A stretch of 64,000 nt of DNA. It comes from Micromonospora qiuiae (GTDB lineage Bacteria > Actinomycetota > Actinomycetes > Mycobacteriales > Micromonosporaceae). Numbering within the stretch: the stretch's first letter is position 1; each line of letters opens with the position of its first letter. Shown here piece after piece: positions 17,775 to 25,422 of this stretch. Under the pieces are notes generated by a model. The model had not been told where the DNA came from. It was given only the letters and a program-made list of their open reading frames with translations, and ran no database searches. The translations under genes and the position numbers were made by a program. Where the stretch lies: assembly GCF_016863555.1 (NCBI RefSeq), contig NZ_BOPC01000009.1, positions 89,096 to 153,095 on the forward strand, given 5' to 3'.

Positions 17775-17877
17775 GCCTGTGACATGTCGATGGTTCACAC
17801 ATTCATCGATGCCCAGATGTGCGCCACCGTCCCGGGTTGTCGTGCCCGTCCCGGCTGTCGTGCCCGTCGCGGTTCTG

Positions 17878-17936
17878 GTGTTAGGAGGGGACCCTTTACC
17901 TACACCAGGCGTTAATAGGGGGCCCTTCCTTACACC
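17878..17936. repeat. Dispersed two-unit repeat (family B), copy 1
   Basis: Two tandem units of about 30 bases, each starting GTTA and built around a near-palindromic GGGGCCC core (here GGGGACCC in the first unit), separated by TACACCAGGC. The most divergent of three copies in this window; the others are at 24081-24139 and 28361-28413. It lies in the spacer before the membrane protein gene. Confidence 0.85.
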
Positions 17937-17980
17937 GGGTCTGACCGGGCTGTCCGGGTGCGGTTGGTAACGTCCGCTAG

Positions 17981-19783
17981 GTGCCCACCTCGCCGTCCGC
18001 GCCCACCTCGTCGCCGCGCCGCGACCGGCGCGCCGATCTGATCGTGACGTTGGTCGCCCTGGCGCTCGCCGTCTGGGTGACCAGCGGGTTGTGGCGGGAC
18101 CCGAACGGCCGCGCGATCACGGTCAACTCCAGCGATCAGGCCCTGTTCGAGTGGCTGCTGGCCTTCGGCGGCCACACGGTGAGCCACGCGCAGAACCCGT
18201 TCTTCACGTACCTGATCAACGTCCCGGACGGGGTCAACCTCGCGGTCAACACCTCGATCACCGTGTACGCGGTGGCCTTCGCCCCGCTGACGTACCTGAT
18301 CGGGCCGCCGGCCACCTTCCTGGTGGTCCTCACCCTGAACCTGGCCGCGACCGCCGTCGCCTGGTACTGGCTGCTCTCCCGGTACCTGGTCCGCAGCCGG
18401 CTCGCCGCAGCGCTCGGTGGCCTGTTCATCGGCTTCTCCCCCGGCATGGTCTCGCACGCCAACGCCCACCTGAACTGGACCGCGGGCTGGCTGGTGCCAC
18501 TGCTGATCTGGCGGCTCTTCGCGCTGCGCCGGCCGGGTCACTGGCTACGCGACGGGGTGCTGCTCGGTCTGCTCGTCGCGGTCGCCTTCTCGATCGCCGC
18601 CGAGGGCCTGTTCTTCACCGCGCTGGCGCTCGGCGTCTTCGTCGCCGTCTGGGCGCTGCACCCGGCCAACCGCGCCGAGGCCCGAGCCGTGCTGCCGTCG
18701 TTCCTGCGCGGGCTCGCGGTGACCGCGGTGGTCGCCGGAGCGCTCCTGGCGTACCCGCTCTGGCTGCACTTCGCCGGTCCGCAGCGGTTTCACGGCACCG
18801 GATTCGACGCCGTGATCCACTCCGAGGACGTCGCGGCCTACGCCGCGTACCCTCGCCGCTCGCTGGCCGGCGAGGCGGGGTTCGGCACCTCGCTGGCCCC
18901 GAACCCCACTGAGGAGAATTCCTTCTTCGGGCTGCCGCTGCTGGTGCTCGCCGTGGGCTGTTTCGTCCTGCTGTGGCGGGGTGGCGACCCGCGCCGCCGG
19001 TCCACCCTGTGGGCGCTGGGCGTCCTCGGGGTGGCCTTCACCGCGCTCTCCTTCGGGCCGGTGGCCAAGGTCGACGGCCGGCGGACCGACCTGCCGATGC
19101 CGTTCGACCTGCTCGGGCACCTGCCGGTGGTGAACGCCGCGCTGCCCGCCCGGCTCGCGCTGGTGGTGACCCCGGTGATCGGCCTGCTGCTCGCGTACGC
19201 CGTGGACCAGCTTCGCCGGCGACCACCGCGCCGGGCGGCGGTGGTGGCCTGGGCGGTCGGCTTCGCCGTGGCGCTGGTGCCGCTGTTCCCGACGCCGCTG
19301 CTGACCATTCAACGCGAGCCGATCCCGCGCTTCATCACCTCCGGCGTGTGGCGGCAGTACGTCTCCCCGGGCGGCACGCTGACCCCGGCGCCGCTGGCCC
19401 TGGACGTCTACCCCGACGGGCAGCGCTGGCAGGCGTACGCGCTGGCGAACCGGCAGGGTGAGTTCGCCATCCCGTCCGGCTTCTTCCTCGGCCCCGGCGG
19501 CCCGGAGGGGCGGGGACGGATCGGACCGGTACCGCGTCCCTTCGGCGCGCTGCTGGACCAGGCCGCCCGCACCGGCCTGCCGCCGATCGTCACCGAAGGC
19601 ACCCACGAGGAGGTCCAGGCCGACCTGGCGCACTGGCGGATCGAGACGGTGGTGCTCGCCGACGAGATGCACGGCGCCAAATGGCCGGTCGACGAGGAGG
19701 CCGTCCGGCGGACGTTGACCATGCTGCTCGGCGAACCGCAGCGGGTCGAGGACGTCTGGCTCTGGCGGGTCCGACAGGACTGA
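17981..19783 (+). CDS. Polytopic membrane protein, GT-C glycosyltransferase-like topology
   Basis: The 600-aa protein starts with GTG at 17981. After a short Ser/Pro-rich cytoplasmic tail come about ten to twelve membrane helices, with an extracytoplasmic loop carrying aromatic and acidic residues. The C-terminal soluble region is about 140 residues (from about GTLTPAPLALDVYP). This layout resembles actinobacterial GT-C membrane glycosyltransferases, but I cannot place it in a named family and see no diagnostic metal motif. It lies alone between the esterase and lipB and reads in the same direction as lipB. Confidence 0.75.
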   Translation: MPTSPSAPTSSPRRDRRADLIVTLVALALAVWVTSGLWRDPNGRAITVNSSDQALFEWLLAFGGHTVSHAQNPFFTYLINVPDGVNLAVNTSITVYAVAFAPLTYLIGPPATFLVVLTLNLAATAVAWYWLLSRYLVRSRLAAALGGLFIGFSPGMVSHANAHLNWTAGWLVPLLIWRLFALRRPGHWLRDGVLLGLLVAVAFSIAAEGLFFTALALGVFVAVWALHPANRAEARAVLPSFLRGLAVTAVVAGALLAYPLWLHFAGPQRFHGTGFDAVIHSEDVAAYAAYPRRSLAGEAGFGTSLAPNPTEENSFFGLPLLVLAVGCFVLLWRGGDPRRRSTLWALGVLGVAFTALSFGPVAKVDGRRTDLPMPFDLLGHLPVVNAALPARLALVVTPVIGLLLAYAVDQLRRRPPRRAAVVAWAVGFAVALVPLFPTPLLTIQREPIPRFITSGVWRQYVSPGGTLTPAPLALDVYPDGQRWQAYALANRQGEFAIPSGFFLGPGGPEGRGRIGPVPRPFGALLDQAARTGLPPIVTEGTHEEVQADLAHWRIETVVLADEMHGAKWPVDEEAVRRTLTMLLGEPQRVEDVWLWRVRQD

Positions 19784-19861
19784 GTCGACGGGCCGGGAAA
19801 CGTGCGTCCGTGAGCCGACTCACCGCCGGTGACCGGCGGGTACGGGTCTAGGCTGGATCGC

Positions 19862-20503
19862 GTGACCGCGACGACTTCCGGCCTGACGGCCGTGCACGCC
19901 GGTGTCCTCGACTACAGCGCTGCCTGGGACGAGCAGCGCCGCCTGCATGAGGCGGTGGTTTCCGGCGAGCGCGGCGACACCGTGCTGTTGCTGGAGCACC
20001 CGAGTGTCTACACCGCCGGCAAGCGCACCGAGCCGTGGGACCGACCGGTCGACGGCACCCCGGTGATCGACGTCGACCGCGGCGGCAAGATCACCTGGCA
20101 TGGTCCGGGGCAGTTGGTCGGGTACCCGATCCTGCGTCTGCCCGACCCGGTCGACGTGGTCGCATATGTGCGGCGGGTCGAGCAGCTGCTGATCGACGTG
20201 TGCGCCGAGTTCGGCCTGGCAGCGGGCCGGATCGAGGGACGCAGCGGGGTCTGGGTCCCGGCCGACGACCGGGGGCCGGCCCGCAAGGTGGCCGCCATCG
20301 GCATCCGGGTCGCCCGCGAGGTCACTCTGCACGGTTTCTCCATCAACTGCGACTGCGACCTGACGTACTTCGACCGGATCGTGCCCTGCGGCATCCGCGA
20401 CGCCGGAGTCACCTCGCTCACCGCCGAGCTGGGCCGCCCGATCACCGTCGCCGACGTTCTCCCGGTCGTCGATCGCCACCTCTCCACCCTTCTCGCGCCC
20501 TGA
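19862..20503 (+). CDS. lipB: Octanoyl-[ACP]:protein N-octanoyltransferase LipB
   Basis: The 213-aa protein starts at the GTG at 19862. It shows the LipB signature [17 protein letters not shown], the catalytic Lys in KVAAIGIRV and the nucleophilic Cys in RIVPCGI. LipB moves octanoate from ACP to lipoyl-domain lysines; LipA, encoded at 24280, then inserts two sulfurs. The substrates include the two lipoyl domains of SucB in this window. lipB and lipA, often adjacent in actinobacteria, are separated here by a TetR-controlled operon and an aminoacyl-tRNA synthetase. Confidence 0.97.
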   Translation: MTATTSGLTAVHAGVLDYSAAWDEQRRLHEAVVSGERGDTVLLLEHPSVYTAGKRTEPWDRPVDGTPVIDVDRGGKITWHGPGQLVGYPILRLPDPVDVVAYVRRVEQLLIDVCAEFGLAAGRIEGRSGVWVPADDRGPARKVAAIGIRVAREVTLHGFSINCDCDLTYFDRIVPCGIRDAGVTSLTAELGRPITVADVLPVVDRHLSTLLAP

Positions 20504-20542
20504 CCGGGCGACCAACCGCGACCCGCCGCCGCACGCGGGGTC

Positions 20543-20586
20543 TTGAGCGATCGCTTAAACGTGGGTACGGTTGAGCAGTCGCTCAA
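20543..20586 (+). promoter_or_regulatory. Promoter with twin TetR-type operators
   Basis: Two 16-bp near-palindromes, TTGAGCGATCGCTTAA (20543-20558) and TTGAGCAGTCGCTCAA (20571-20586), have centres 28 bases apart. The TTGAGC of the first lies 17 bases before TACGGT (20566-20571), a good -35/-10 pair, so both operators overlap the promoter. The operon that follows ends with a TetR regulator, the likely ligand of these sites. Confidence 0.7.
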
Positions 20587-20601
20587 ACAACGGGGGTTGA
20601 C

Positions 20602-21306
20602 GTGCGGCCGATCTATGTCGAGACACTCATCGACGCACCGATCGAGCAGGTCTGGTGGGCGACCCAGCAGCCCGGGGAGCACCGCCGGTGGGATGTGCGC
20701 TTCAGCCGGATCGACCCGGTGCCGGGCAGCGCGCCCGCCCGGTTCCGGTACGCCACCAGGGTGTTTCCCGGGCTCACGGTGGCCGGCTGGGGCGTACACG
20801 CCGGGGAACGCCACCGCCCCGACGGCACCCGCACCTCGGCGCTGCGGTTCGGCTCGGACGATCGGCGTTCGCTGATCGCCGTCGGCTCGGGGTACTGGCG
20901 CTACCGGCCGGGGCCGCACGGCGTCCGATTCCTGACCGGATACTCGTACACCCTTCGCTGGGGTCGACTGGGCCGGCTCGCGGACCTCGGCTTCCGACCC
21001 CTCTTCGGTTGGGCCACCGCGTGGTCGTTCGACCGGCTGCGGATCTGGCTGACCCGAGGCGTGTCGCCGGAGCGCGCCCGGGCCAACGCCGTCCGGGAGG
21101 TTCTCCTCCGGCTGACCGCGGTGGCCACCGCCACCCTGGCGGCCGCCGCCGTGAACCGGGCAGCGGCCACGGTCGCGCTGGTCGTCGTCGCGCTGGCCGC
21201 CTGGCTACTGCCCCCACACCCGCACACCCCGGCCGCCCGGCGGTGCCGACGCCGCCCGCCGGACCGGCTCGCCGCCCGGCCACCCACCCTTCTGGAGCGC
21301 CTGTGA
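20602..21306 (+). CDS. SRPBCC-fold protein with C-terminal membrane segment
   Basis: The 234-aa protein starts with GTG at 20602 behind GGGGGTT. The N-terminal 140 residues look like a START/polyketide-cyclase (SRPBCC) ligand-binding domain (ETLIDAPIEQVWWATQQPGEHRRWD). A hydrophobic Ala/Val-rich stretch follows at about residues 175-205, then a basic Pro/Arg-rich tail. It is the first gene of a three-gene operon with a DUF4166 protein and a TetR regulator. The fold suggests binding of a hydrophobic ligand, but no catalytic function can be assigned. Confidence 0.78.
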   Translation: MRPIYVETLIDAPIEQVWWATQQPGEHRRWDVRFSRIDPVPGSAPARFRYATRVFPGLTVAGWGVHAGERHRPDGTRTSALRFGSDDRRSLIAVGSGYWRYRPGPHGVRFLTGYSYTLRWGRLGRLADLGFRPLFGWATAWSFDRLRIWLTRGVSPERARANAVREVLLRLTAVATATLAAAAVNRAAATVALVVVALAAWLLPPHPHTPAARRCRRRPPDRLAARPPTLLERL

Positions 21307-21977
21307 CCTCCGTCTTCCAGCACGCCCTCGGCGCCGACTTCGACCGCCTGCACCCGCAACTGCGCCGTCGCTTCGCGGTCGACGGCGAGTCCGACCTCGG
21401 CTGCGTCGGCACCGGGGTGATGGACCGGGTCTGGCGGGGCGCCGCCTTCACCGGCCCGTTCCTGCGCCTCGGCGTCCTGCGGCACATCCTGTTTCCGGAG
21501 ACCGGCCGGCAGATCCCCTTCACCATCGAGAACTACGCCTACACCGACTCGTACGGCCGCCCGACGCTGACCTTCGTACGCACCTTCCAGGTCGCCCCGC
21601 ACCGACGACGGCGCTTCGATGCCACGATGGTGTGGAGCGCCCGCCGGGGCGTCCTGGTCGACTATCTCGGCACCCACCAACACCTGGCGGTCGACCTGCA
21701 CGTGGCCGTCGACTCCGCCGGTGCGCTGACCATCCGCAGCGGCCTCCAGCGCTTCCCGAACGGGCTGCCCTGTCCCGGTCTGCTCACCGGCGAGGCGCGG
21801 CTACGAGAGTGGTACGACCAGCGGGCCGACCGGTTCCGCATCGAGGTCCGGGTGGTCAACCGCCGGTTCGGCCCGCTGTTCGGCTACACGGGCAGCTTCA
21901 TGACCCGCTACGTCGAGCCGGACCGGGCACCGGTGCCGGCCGCCGTCCGGCCGCTGCGGGAGAATCCCCGGGAGTAG
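21303..21977 (+). CDS. DUF4166 domain protein
   Basis: The 224-aa protein overlaps the previous gene by four bases (GTGA). It resembles DUF4166: FQHALGADFDRLHPQLRRRF at the start, then GVMDRVWRG, TGRQIPFTIENYAY and TFVRTFQV. In some actinomycetes DUF4166 is fused to, or next to, SRPBCC or saccharopine-dehydrogenase-like proteins, which fits this neighbour. The biochemical role is unknown. The TetR gene follows 13 bases later. Confidence 0.85.
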   Translation: MTSVFQHALGADFDRLHPQLRRRFAVDGESDLGCVGTGVMDRVWRGAAFTGPFLRLGVLRHILFPETGRQIPFTIENYAYTDSYGRPTLTFVRTFQVAPHRRRRFDATMVWSARRGVLVDYLGTHQHLAVDLHVAVDSAGALTIRSGLQRFPNGLPCPGLLTGEARLREWYDQRADRFRIEVRVVNRRFGPLFGYTGSFMTRYVEPDRAPVPAAVRPLRENPRE

Positions 21978-21990
21978 ACGAGGGGATTCC

Positions 21991-22608
21991 ATGGCCACCC
22001 GGGAGAAGCTGATCGACGGCGCCCTCGCCGCGATCCGTGAGCACGGCATCGCCGGCGTGTCGGCGCGTACCATCGCCGCCGCGGCGGGAGTCAACCAGGC
22101 CCTGGTCTTCTACCACTTCGGCAGCGTGGACGACCTGCTGGCCGAGGCCTGCCGGAGCGCGACGGTCGCCCGGGTGGCGGTGTACCGCGCGCGCTTCGCC
22201 GAGGTCCGGTCCCTGCGGGAACTGCTCGACCTCGGGCGTGCCCTGCACCAGCAGGAACGGGCCGAGGGCAATCTCGCGGTGCTGGCCCAGTTGCTGGCCG
22301 GCGCACAGAGCGATCCCAAGCTCGCCGAGTCCACCGCGGCGGCGCTGCGGCTCTGGACGGTGGAGATCGAGGCCGTGCTGCACCGGCTGCTCGACGGCTC
22401 ACCGGTCGCCCCGGTCGCCGACCCGGCCGGGCTGGCCCGGGCCGTCTCCGCCGCCTTCGTCGGCTTGGAACTCTACGACGGCGTCGACCCGGCCGGCGCG
22501 CGGTCCGCCTTCGACGCGCTGGAACGCCTCGCCATCCTGGTCGAGGTGCTCGACGACCTCGGCCCCCTCGCCCGCCGCGCCGTACAGGCGAAACTCCGCA
22601 AGGTCTAG
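21991..22608 (+). CDS. TetR-family transcriptional regulator
   Basis: The 205-aa protein has an N-terminal HTH (REKLIDGALAAIREHGIAGVSARTIAAAAGVNQALVFYHFGS, about residues 3-45), typical of TetR/AcrR proteins, and a helical ligand-binding domain. It ends the operon beginning at 20602 and probably represses it through the twin palindromes at 20543-20586. Its TAG stop overlaps the stop of the convergent aspS gene by three of four bases. The inducer is probably a hydrophobic molecule related to the SRPBCC/DUF4166 proteins; this is inference. Confidence 0.93.
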   Translation: MATREKLIDGALAAIREHGIAGVSARTIAAAAGVNQALVFYHFGSVDDLLAEACRSATVARVAVYRARFAEVRSLRELLDLGRALHQQERAEGNLAVLAQLLAGAQSDPKLAESTAAALRLWTVEIEAVLHRLLDGSPVAPVADPAGLARAVSAAFVGLELYDGVDPAGARSAFDALERLAILVEVLDDLGPLARRAVQAKLRKV

Positions 22609-23891
22609 GGGGTCAGGCGGTGCAGGTCGCGGGGGAAGGCGGTGACCTCGCGGATGTTGGCGGCGCCGACCAGTCGGGCCACGAAACGTTCCAGGCCGAT
22701 GGCGAAGCCGCCGTGCGGGGGCAGGCCGTGCCGGAAGGCGTCGACATAACCGGCGTACGGCTCGACCGGCTCGCCGCGAGCGGCGAGGGCAGCCAGGTAG
22801 TCGCTGTGCCGGTGCAGCCGCTGCCCGCCGGTCACCAGTTCCAGTCCCCGGAACAGCAGGTCGAATCCGTTCGAGTGGCCCGGCCGGGCCGGGTCGGGGT
22901 GGGTGTAGAAGGGTCGCTTCGCCATCGGGTACCCGGTGACGAAGACGAACTCCGACCCGTGTTCGCGCCGGGCCCACTCCCCCAGCGCGCGTTCGTGCGC
23001 CGGGGCCAGGTCCACTTCCTCGGCAGGAGCGCCGGCGATCCGCAGCGCCTCGGTGAAGTGCACGGCCGGGATCTGCGCGGGCATCGCCGGCAGCTCCACG
23101 CCGAGGGTGGCCAGCGCGGCGGCGGCCCGCTCGCCGACGGTGTCGAGCATCCCGGCGATGGTGTCCCGCAGCACCGCCATCACGTCCCGGTGGTCGGTGA
23201 CGAAGCCCAGTTCGGCATCGAGCGAGGTGTACTGCGCCAGGTGCCGTACGGTGTCGTGCGGCTCGGCCCGGAACACCGGCCCGACCTCGTAGACCCGCTC
23301 GAAGACGCCGACCATGAGCTGCTTGTAGAACTGCGGCGACTGAGCCAGGTACGCCGGCCGGCCGAACCAGTCCAGCGCGAACACGTTCGCCCCGCTCTCC
23401 GTGGACGAGGCGACCACCTTCGGCGTGTGGATCTCGACGAACCGCCGGGCGTCGAGCGCGGCCCGGAAGCCGGCCACCGCCGCCGCCGAGATCCGCAACG
23501 CGGCCGACCGGGTCGGGTGTCGCAGCGCGACGGGCGCGTTGTCGAGCTGAGTGGGCAGGGTGGCGGTCAGTGCCGGCCGGTACAGGTCGAACGGGGGCGG
23601 TACGGCGGGCGGGCCGAGCGGACGTACCGCCGGGTCGGTCAGCTCGACCCCGGCGGGCGCGGTGGCGTTGGCAACCACCGTGCCGACGACCTCGACGACG
23701 GTCTCTTCGGACAGCGCCTCGACGGTGGCGCGTACCGCCGGGTCGGTGACCACGACCTGGGCAAGGCCGGCGGCGTCCCGGACGATCAGGAAGGCCACCG
23801 ACTTGAGCAGTCGGCGGCGGTGCACCCAGCCCGCGATGCGGACGGGGTCACCGATGTGCGGGGTGAGCTGGTCGGACAGGATGCGTTGCAC
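22605..23891 (-). CDS. aspS: Archaeal-type aspartate--tRNA(Asp/Asn) ligase
   Basis: The 428-aa class II synthetase starts at the GTG at 23891. The N-terminal OB-fold anticodon-binding domain (VRIAGWVHRRR) is followed by class II motif 1 (FVEIHTPKVVASSTESGANVF), motif 2 (YEVGPVFRAEPHDTVRHLAQYTSLDAELGF) and motif 3 (GFAIGLERFVARLVG). Its size and lack of a GAD insertion make it the archaeal-type, often non-discriminating enzyme, so it may also make Asp-tRNA(Asn) for amidation by GatCAB. A bacterial-type AspRS probably exists elsewhere in the genome, which would make this a second copy. A probable T-box leader precedes it. Confidence 0.93.
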   Translation of the reverse strand: MQRILSDQLTPHIGDPVRIAGWVHRRRLLKSVAFLIVRDAAGLAQVVVTDPAVRATVEALSEETVVEVVGTVVANATAPAGVELTDPAVRPLGPPAVPPPFDLYRPALTATLPTQLDNAPVALRHPTRSAALRISAAAVAGFRAALDARRFVEIHTPKVVASSTESGANVFALDWFGRPAYLAQSPQFYKQLMVGVFERVYEVGPVFRAEPHDTVRHLAQYTSLDAELGFVTDHRDVMAVLRDTIAGMLDTVGERAAAALATLGVELPAMPAQIPAVHFTEALRIAGAPAEEVDLAPAHERALGEWARREHGSEFVFVTGYPMAKRPFYTHPDPARPGHSNGFDLLFRGLELVTGGQRLHRHSDYLAALAARGEPVEPYAGYVDAFRHGLPPHGGFAIGLERFVARLVGAANIREVTAFPRDLHRLTP

Positions 23892-23964
23892 AGCAGGCTG
23901 CTCCTCGGTCGATCGCAACGCCTTCGCCACCCTCGGGTGGTGAAGCGTCGCCTCAGCCCCGGGG

Positions 23965-24067
23965 AGGTGTGGGCGAGCGGGAACCTCGCGGTGCCACCAC
24001 ACCTTCGCCCCCGCCTGGGCGGGAGCCTCGTTCGTCGCCTTTTCACCGGGGCCAGCCGGGCGGGCTC
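23965..24067 (-). promoter_or_regulatory. Probable T-box riboswitch leader of aspS
   Basis: On the minus strand the leader contains the T-box core GGTGGCACCGCG (23988-23999) enclosed by AGGTGTG/CACACCT arms (24004-23998 and 23971-23965) with an inner GCGAG/CTCGC pair. Upstream is a short stem I: GAGCC (24067-24063) pairs with GGCTC (24027-24023), with a second CGCC/GGCG pairing inside. The unpaired 3'-side loop ACGAACGA (24035-24028) holds candidate specifiers GAC (Asp) and AAC (Asn). Such compact leaders are known in actinobacteria, mainly for ileS, where they act on translation. An aspartyl/asparaginyl T-box fits the downstream enzyme. The structure was drawn by eye. Confidence 0.72.
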
Positions 24068-24080
24068 TACTGGGCGCGCA

Positions 24081-24139
24081 GTGTTAAGAAGGGGCCCCTG
24101 CTCTACTGCAGGCGTTAAAAGGGGGCCCTTCCTTTCACC
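24081..24139. repeat. Dispersed two-unit repeat (family B), copy 2
   Basis: Two tandem units, GTTAAGAAGGGGCCC... and GTTAAAAGGGGGCCC..., are separated by CTACTGCAGGC. It lies between the aspS T-box leader and lipA. See copies at 17878 and 28361. Confidence 0.9.
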
Positions 24140-24279
24140 GAAACGCTGTTCTTCCCGCCGCTCACCGCCGCTGCGTTACGCATTTTCGCCGCCCCTGGTG
24201 TCCGGTGTCACAGGGTTTTTCGGGTGACGGCGGTCGCCCGCAGTTCATCGACCGTGGCCGTGCGACGTAGGCTCGTTTT

Positions 24280-25263
24280 GTGACGATCGAGCACTCCGCG
24301 CTGACGACCGGCCCGGCCGCGCGTACCGCGACGCCCGCCCCCGAGGGGCGGCGGCTGCTGCGGATCGAGGCGCGCAACGCCGAGACGCCGATCGAGCGCA
24401 AGCCGCCGTGGATCAAGGTCAAGGCCAAGATGGGCCCGGAGTACACCCAGCTGCGCGGGCTGGTCGCCCGCGAAGGGTTGCACACCGTGTGCCAGGAGGC
24501 CGGCTGCCCCAACATCTACGAGTGCTGGGAGGACCGCGAGGCCACCTTCCTCATCGGCGGAGACCAGTGCACCCGTCGCTGCGACTTCTGCCAGATCGAC
24601 ACCGGCAAGCCGGCCGAGTTCGACGCCGACGAGCCGCGCCGCGTCGCCGAGTCGGTGGTGTCGATGGGCCTGCGGTACGCCACCATCACCGGGGTCGCCC
24701 GCGATGATCTGCCCGACGGCGGCGCCTGGCTCTACGCCGAGACCGTCCGGCAGATCCACACCCTGCACCCCGGCTGCGGTGTCGAGCTGCTGATTCCCGA
24801 CTTCAACGCCGTGCCCGAGCAGCTCGCCGAGGTCTTCGGCGCCCGCCCGGAGGTGCTGGCGCACAACGTCGAGACGGTGCCGCGGATCTTCAAGCGGATC
24901 CGGCCGGCGTTCCGCTACGAGCGTTCGCTGGACGTCATCCGGCAGGCCCGCGACGCCGGCCTGGTCACCAAGAGCAACCTGATCCTGGGCTTGGGCGAGG
25001 AGCGCGCCGAGATCTCCCAGGCGCTGCGCGACCTGCACGCGGCCGGCTGTGAACTGATCACGATCACGCAGTACCTTCGCCCCTCCCCCCGGCACCACCC
25101 CGTCGAGCGCTGGGTCAAGCCGGAGGAGTTCGTCGAGCTGAGTGCCGAGGCCGAGGAGATCGGCTTCGCCGGGGTGCTGAGCGGGCCGCTGGTGCGCTCG
25201 TCGTACCGTGCCGGCCGCCTCTACCAGCAGGCCCTGGCCGCCCGCAAACCCGCTGTCTCCTGA
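24280..25263 (+). CDS. lipA: Lipoyl synthase LipA (radical SAM)
   Basis: The 327-aa protein starts with GTG at 24280. It has both iron-sulfur motifs: the auxiliary-cluster cysteines in [12 protein letters not shown] and the radical-[18 protein letters not shown] near the C-terminus contributes the serine ligand known for LipA. The enzyme inserts sulfur at C6 and C8 of octanoyl-lysine on E2 and H proteins. It acts after LipB (19862-20503). The Ala/Pro-rich first 25 residues are an extension commonly variable in actinobacteria. Confidence 0.97.
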   Translation: MTIEHSALTTGPAARTATPAPEGRRLLRIEARNAETPIERKPPWIKVKAKMGPEYTQLRGLVAREGLHTVCQEAGCPNIYECWEDREATFLIGGDQCTRRCDFCQIDTGKPAEFDADEPRRVAESVVSMGLRYATITGVARDDLPDGGAWLYAETVRQIHTLHPGCGVELLIPDFNAVPEQLAEVFGARPEVLAHNVETVPRIFKRIRPAFRYERSLDVIRQARDAGLVTKSNLILGLGEERAEISQALRDLHAAGCELITITQYLRPSPRHHPVERWVKPEEFVELSAEAEEIGFAGVLSGPLVRSSYRAGRLYQQALAARKPAVS

Positions 25264-25313
25264 CCTCCGCCGCCCTCGCCCCGCCCCGCCCTCGCCCCGC
25301 CCCGACGTGCCCG

Positions 25314-25387
25314 GCGATCATGCACTTGTGGTCGCCGCTCTGCGGCTTTCGTCGCTCATGCGGCGACAGAAAGTGCAAGATCGCGGA
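25314..25387. repeat. REP-like palindrome, family A copy 2
   Basis: GCGATCATGCACTTGTGGTCGCCG on the left faces CGGCGACAGAAAGTGCAAGATCGC on the right, an imperfect inverted repeat with the inner TGCGGCTTTCG seen in the copy at 3404-3477. As there, a stretch of CTCGCCCC/CCGCCCC tandem sequence precedes it (about 25270-25305). It lies between the convergent lipA and LuxR genes. Confidence 0.8.
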
Positions 25388-25422
25388 CGCGGAGGTTGGT
25401 GGCTGGGGCGGTGCGGCCGGGG

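Noticed and set aside
22620..24227. A 535-aa plus-strand protein opposite aspS
   Set aside because: It is a shadow of the tRNA synthetase and its leader, with no recognisable domain.
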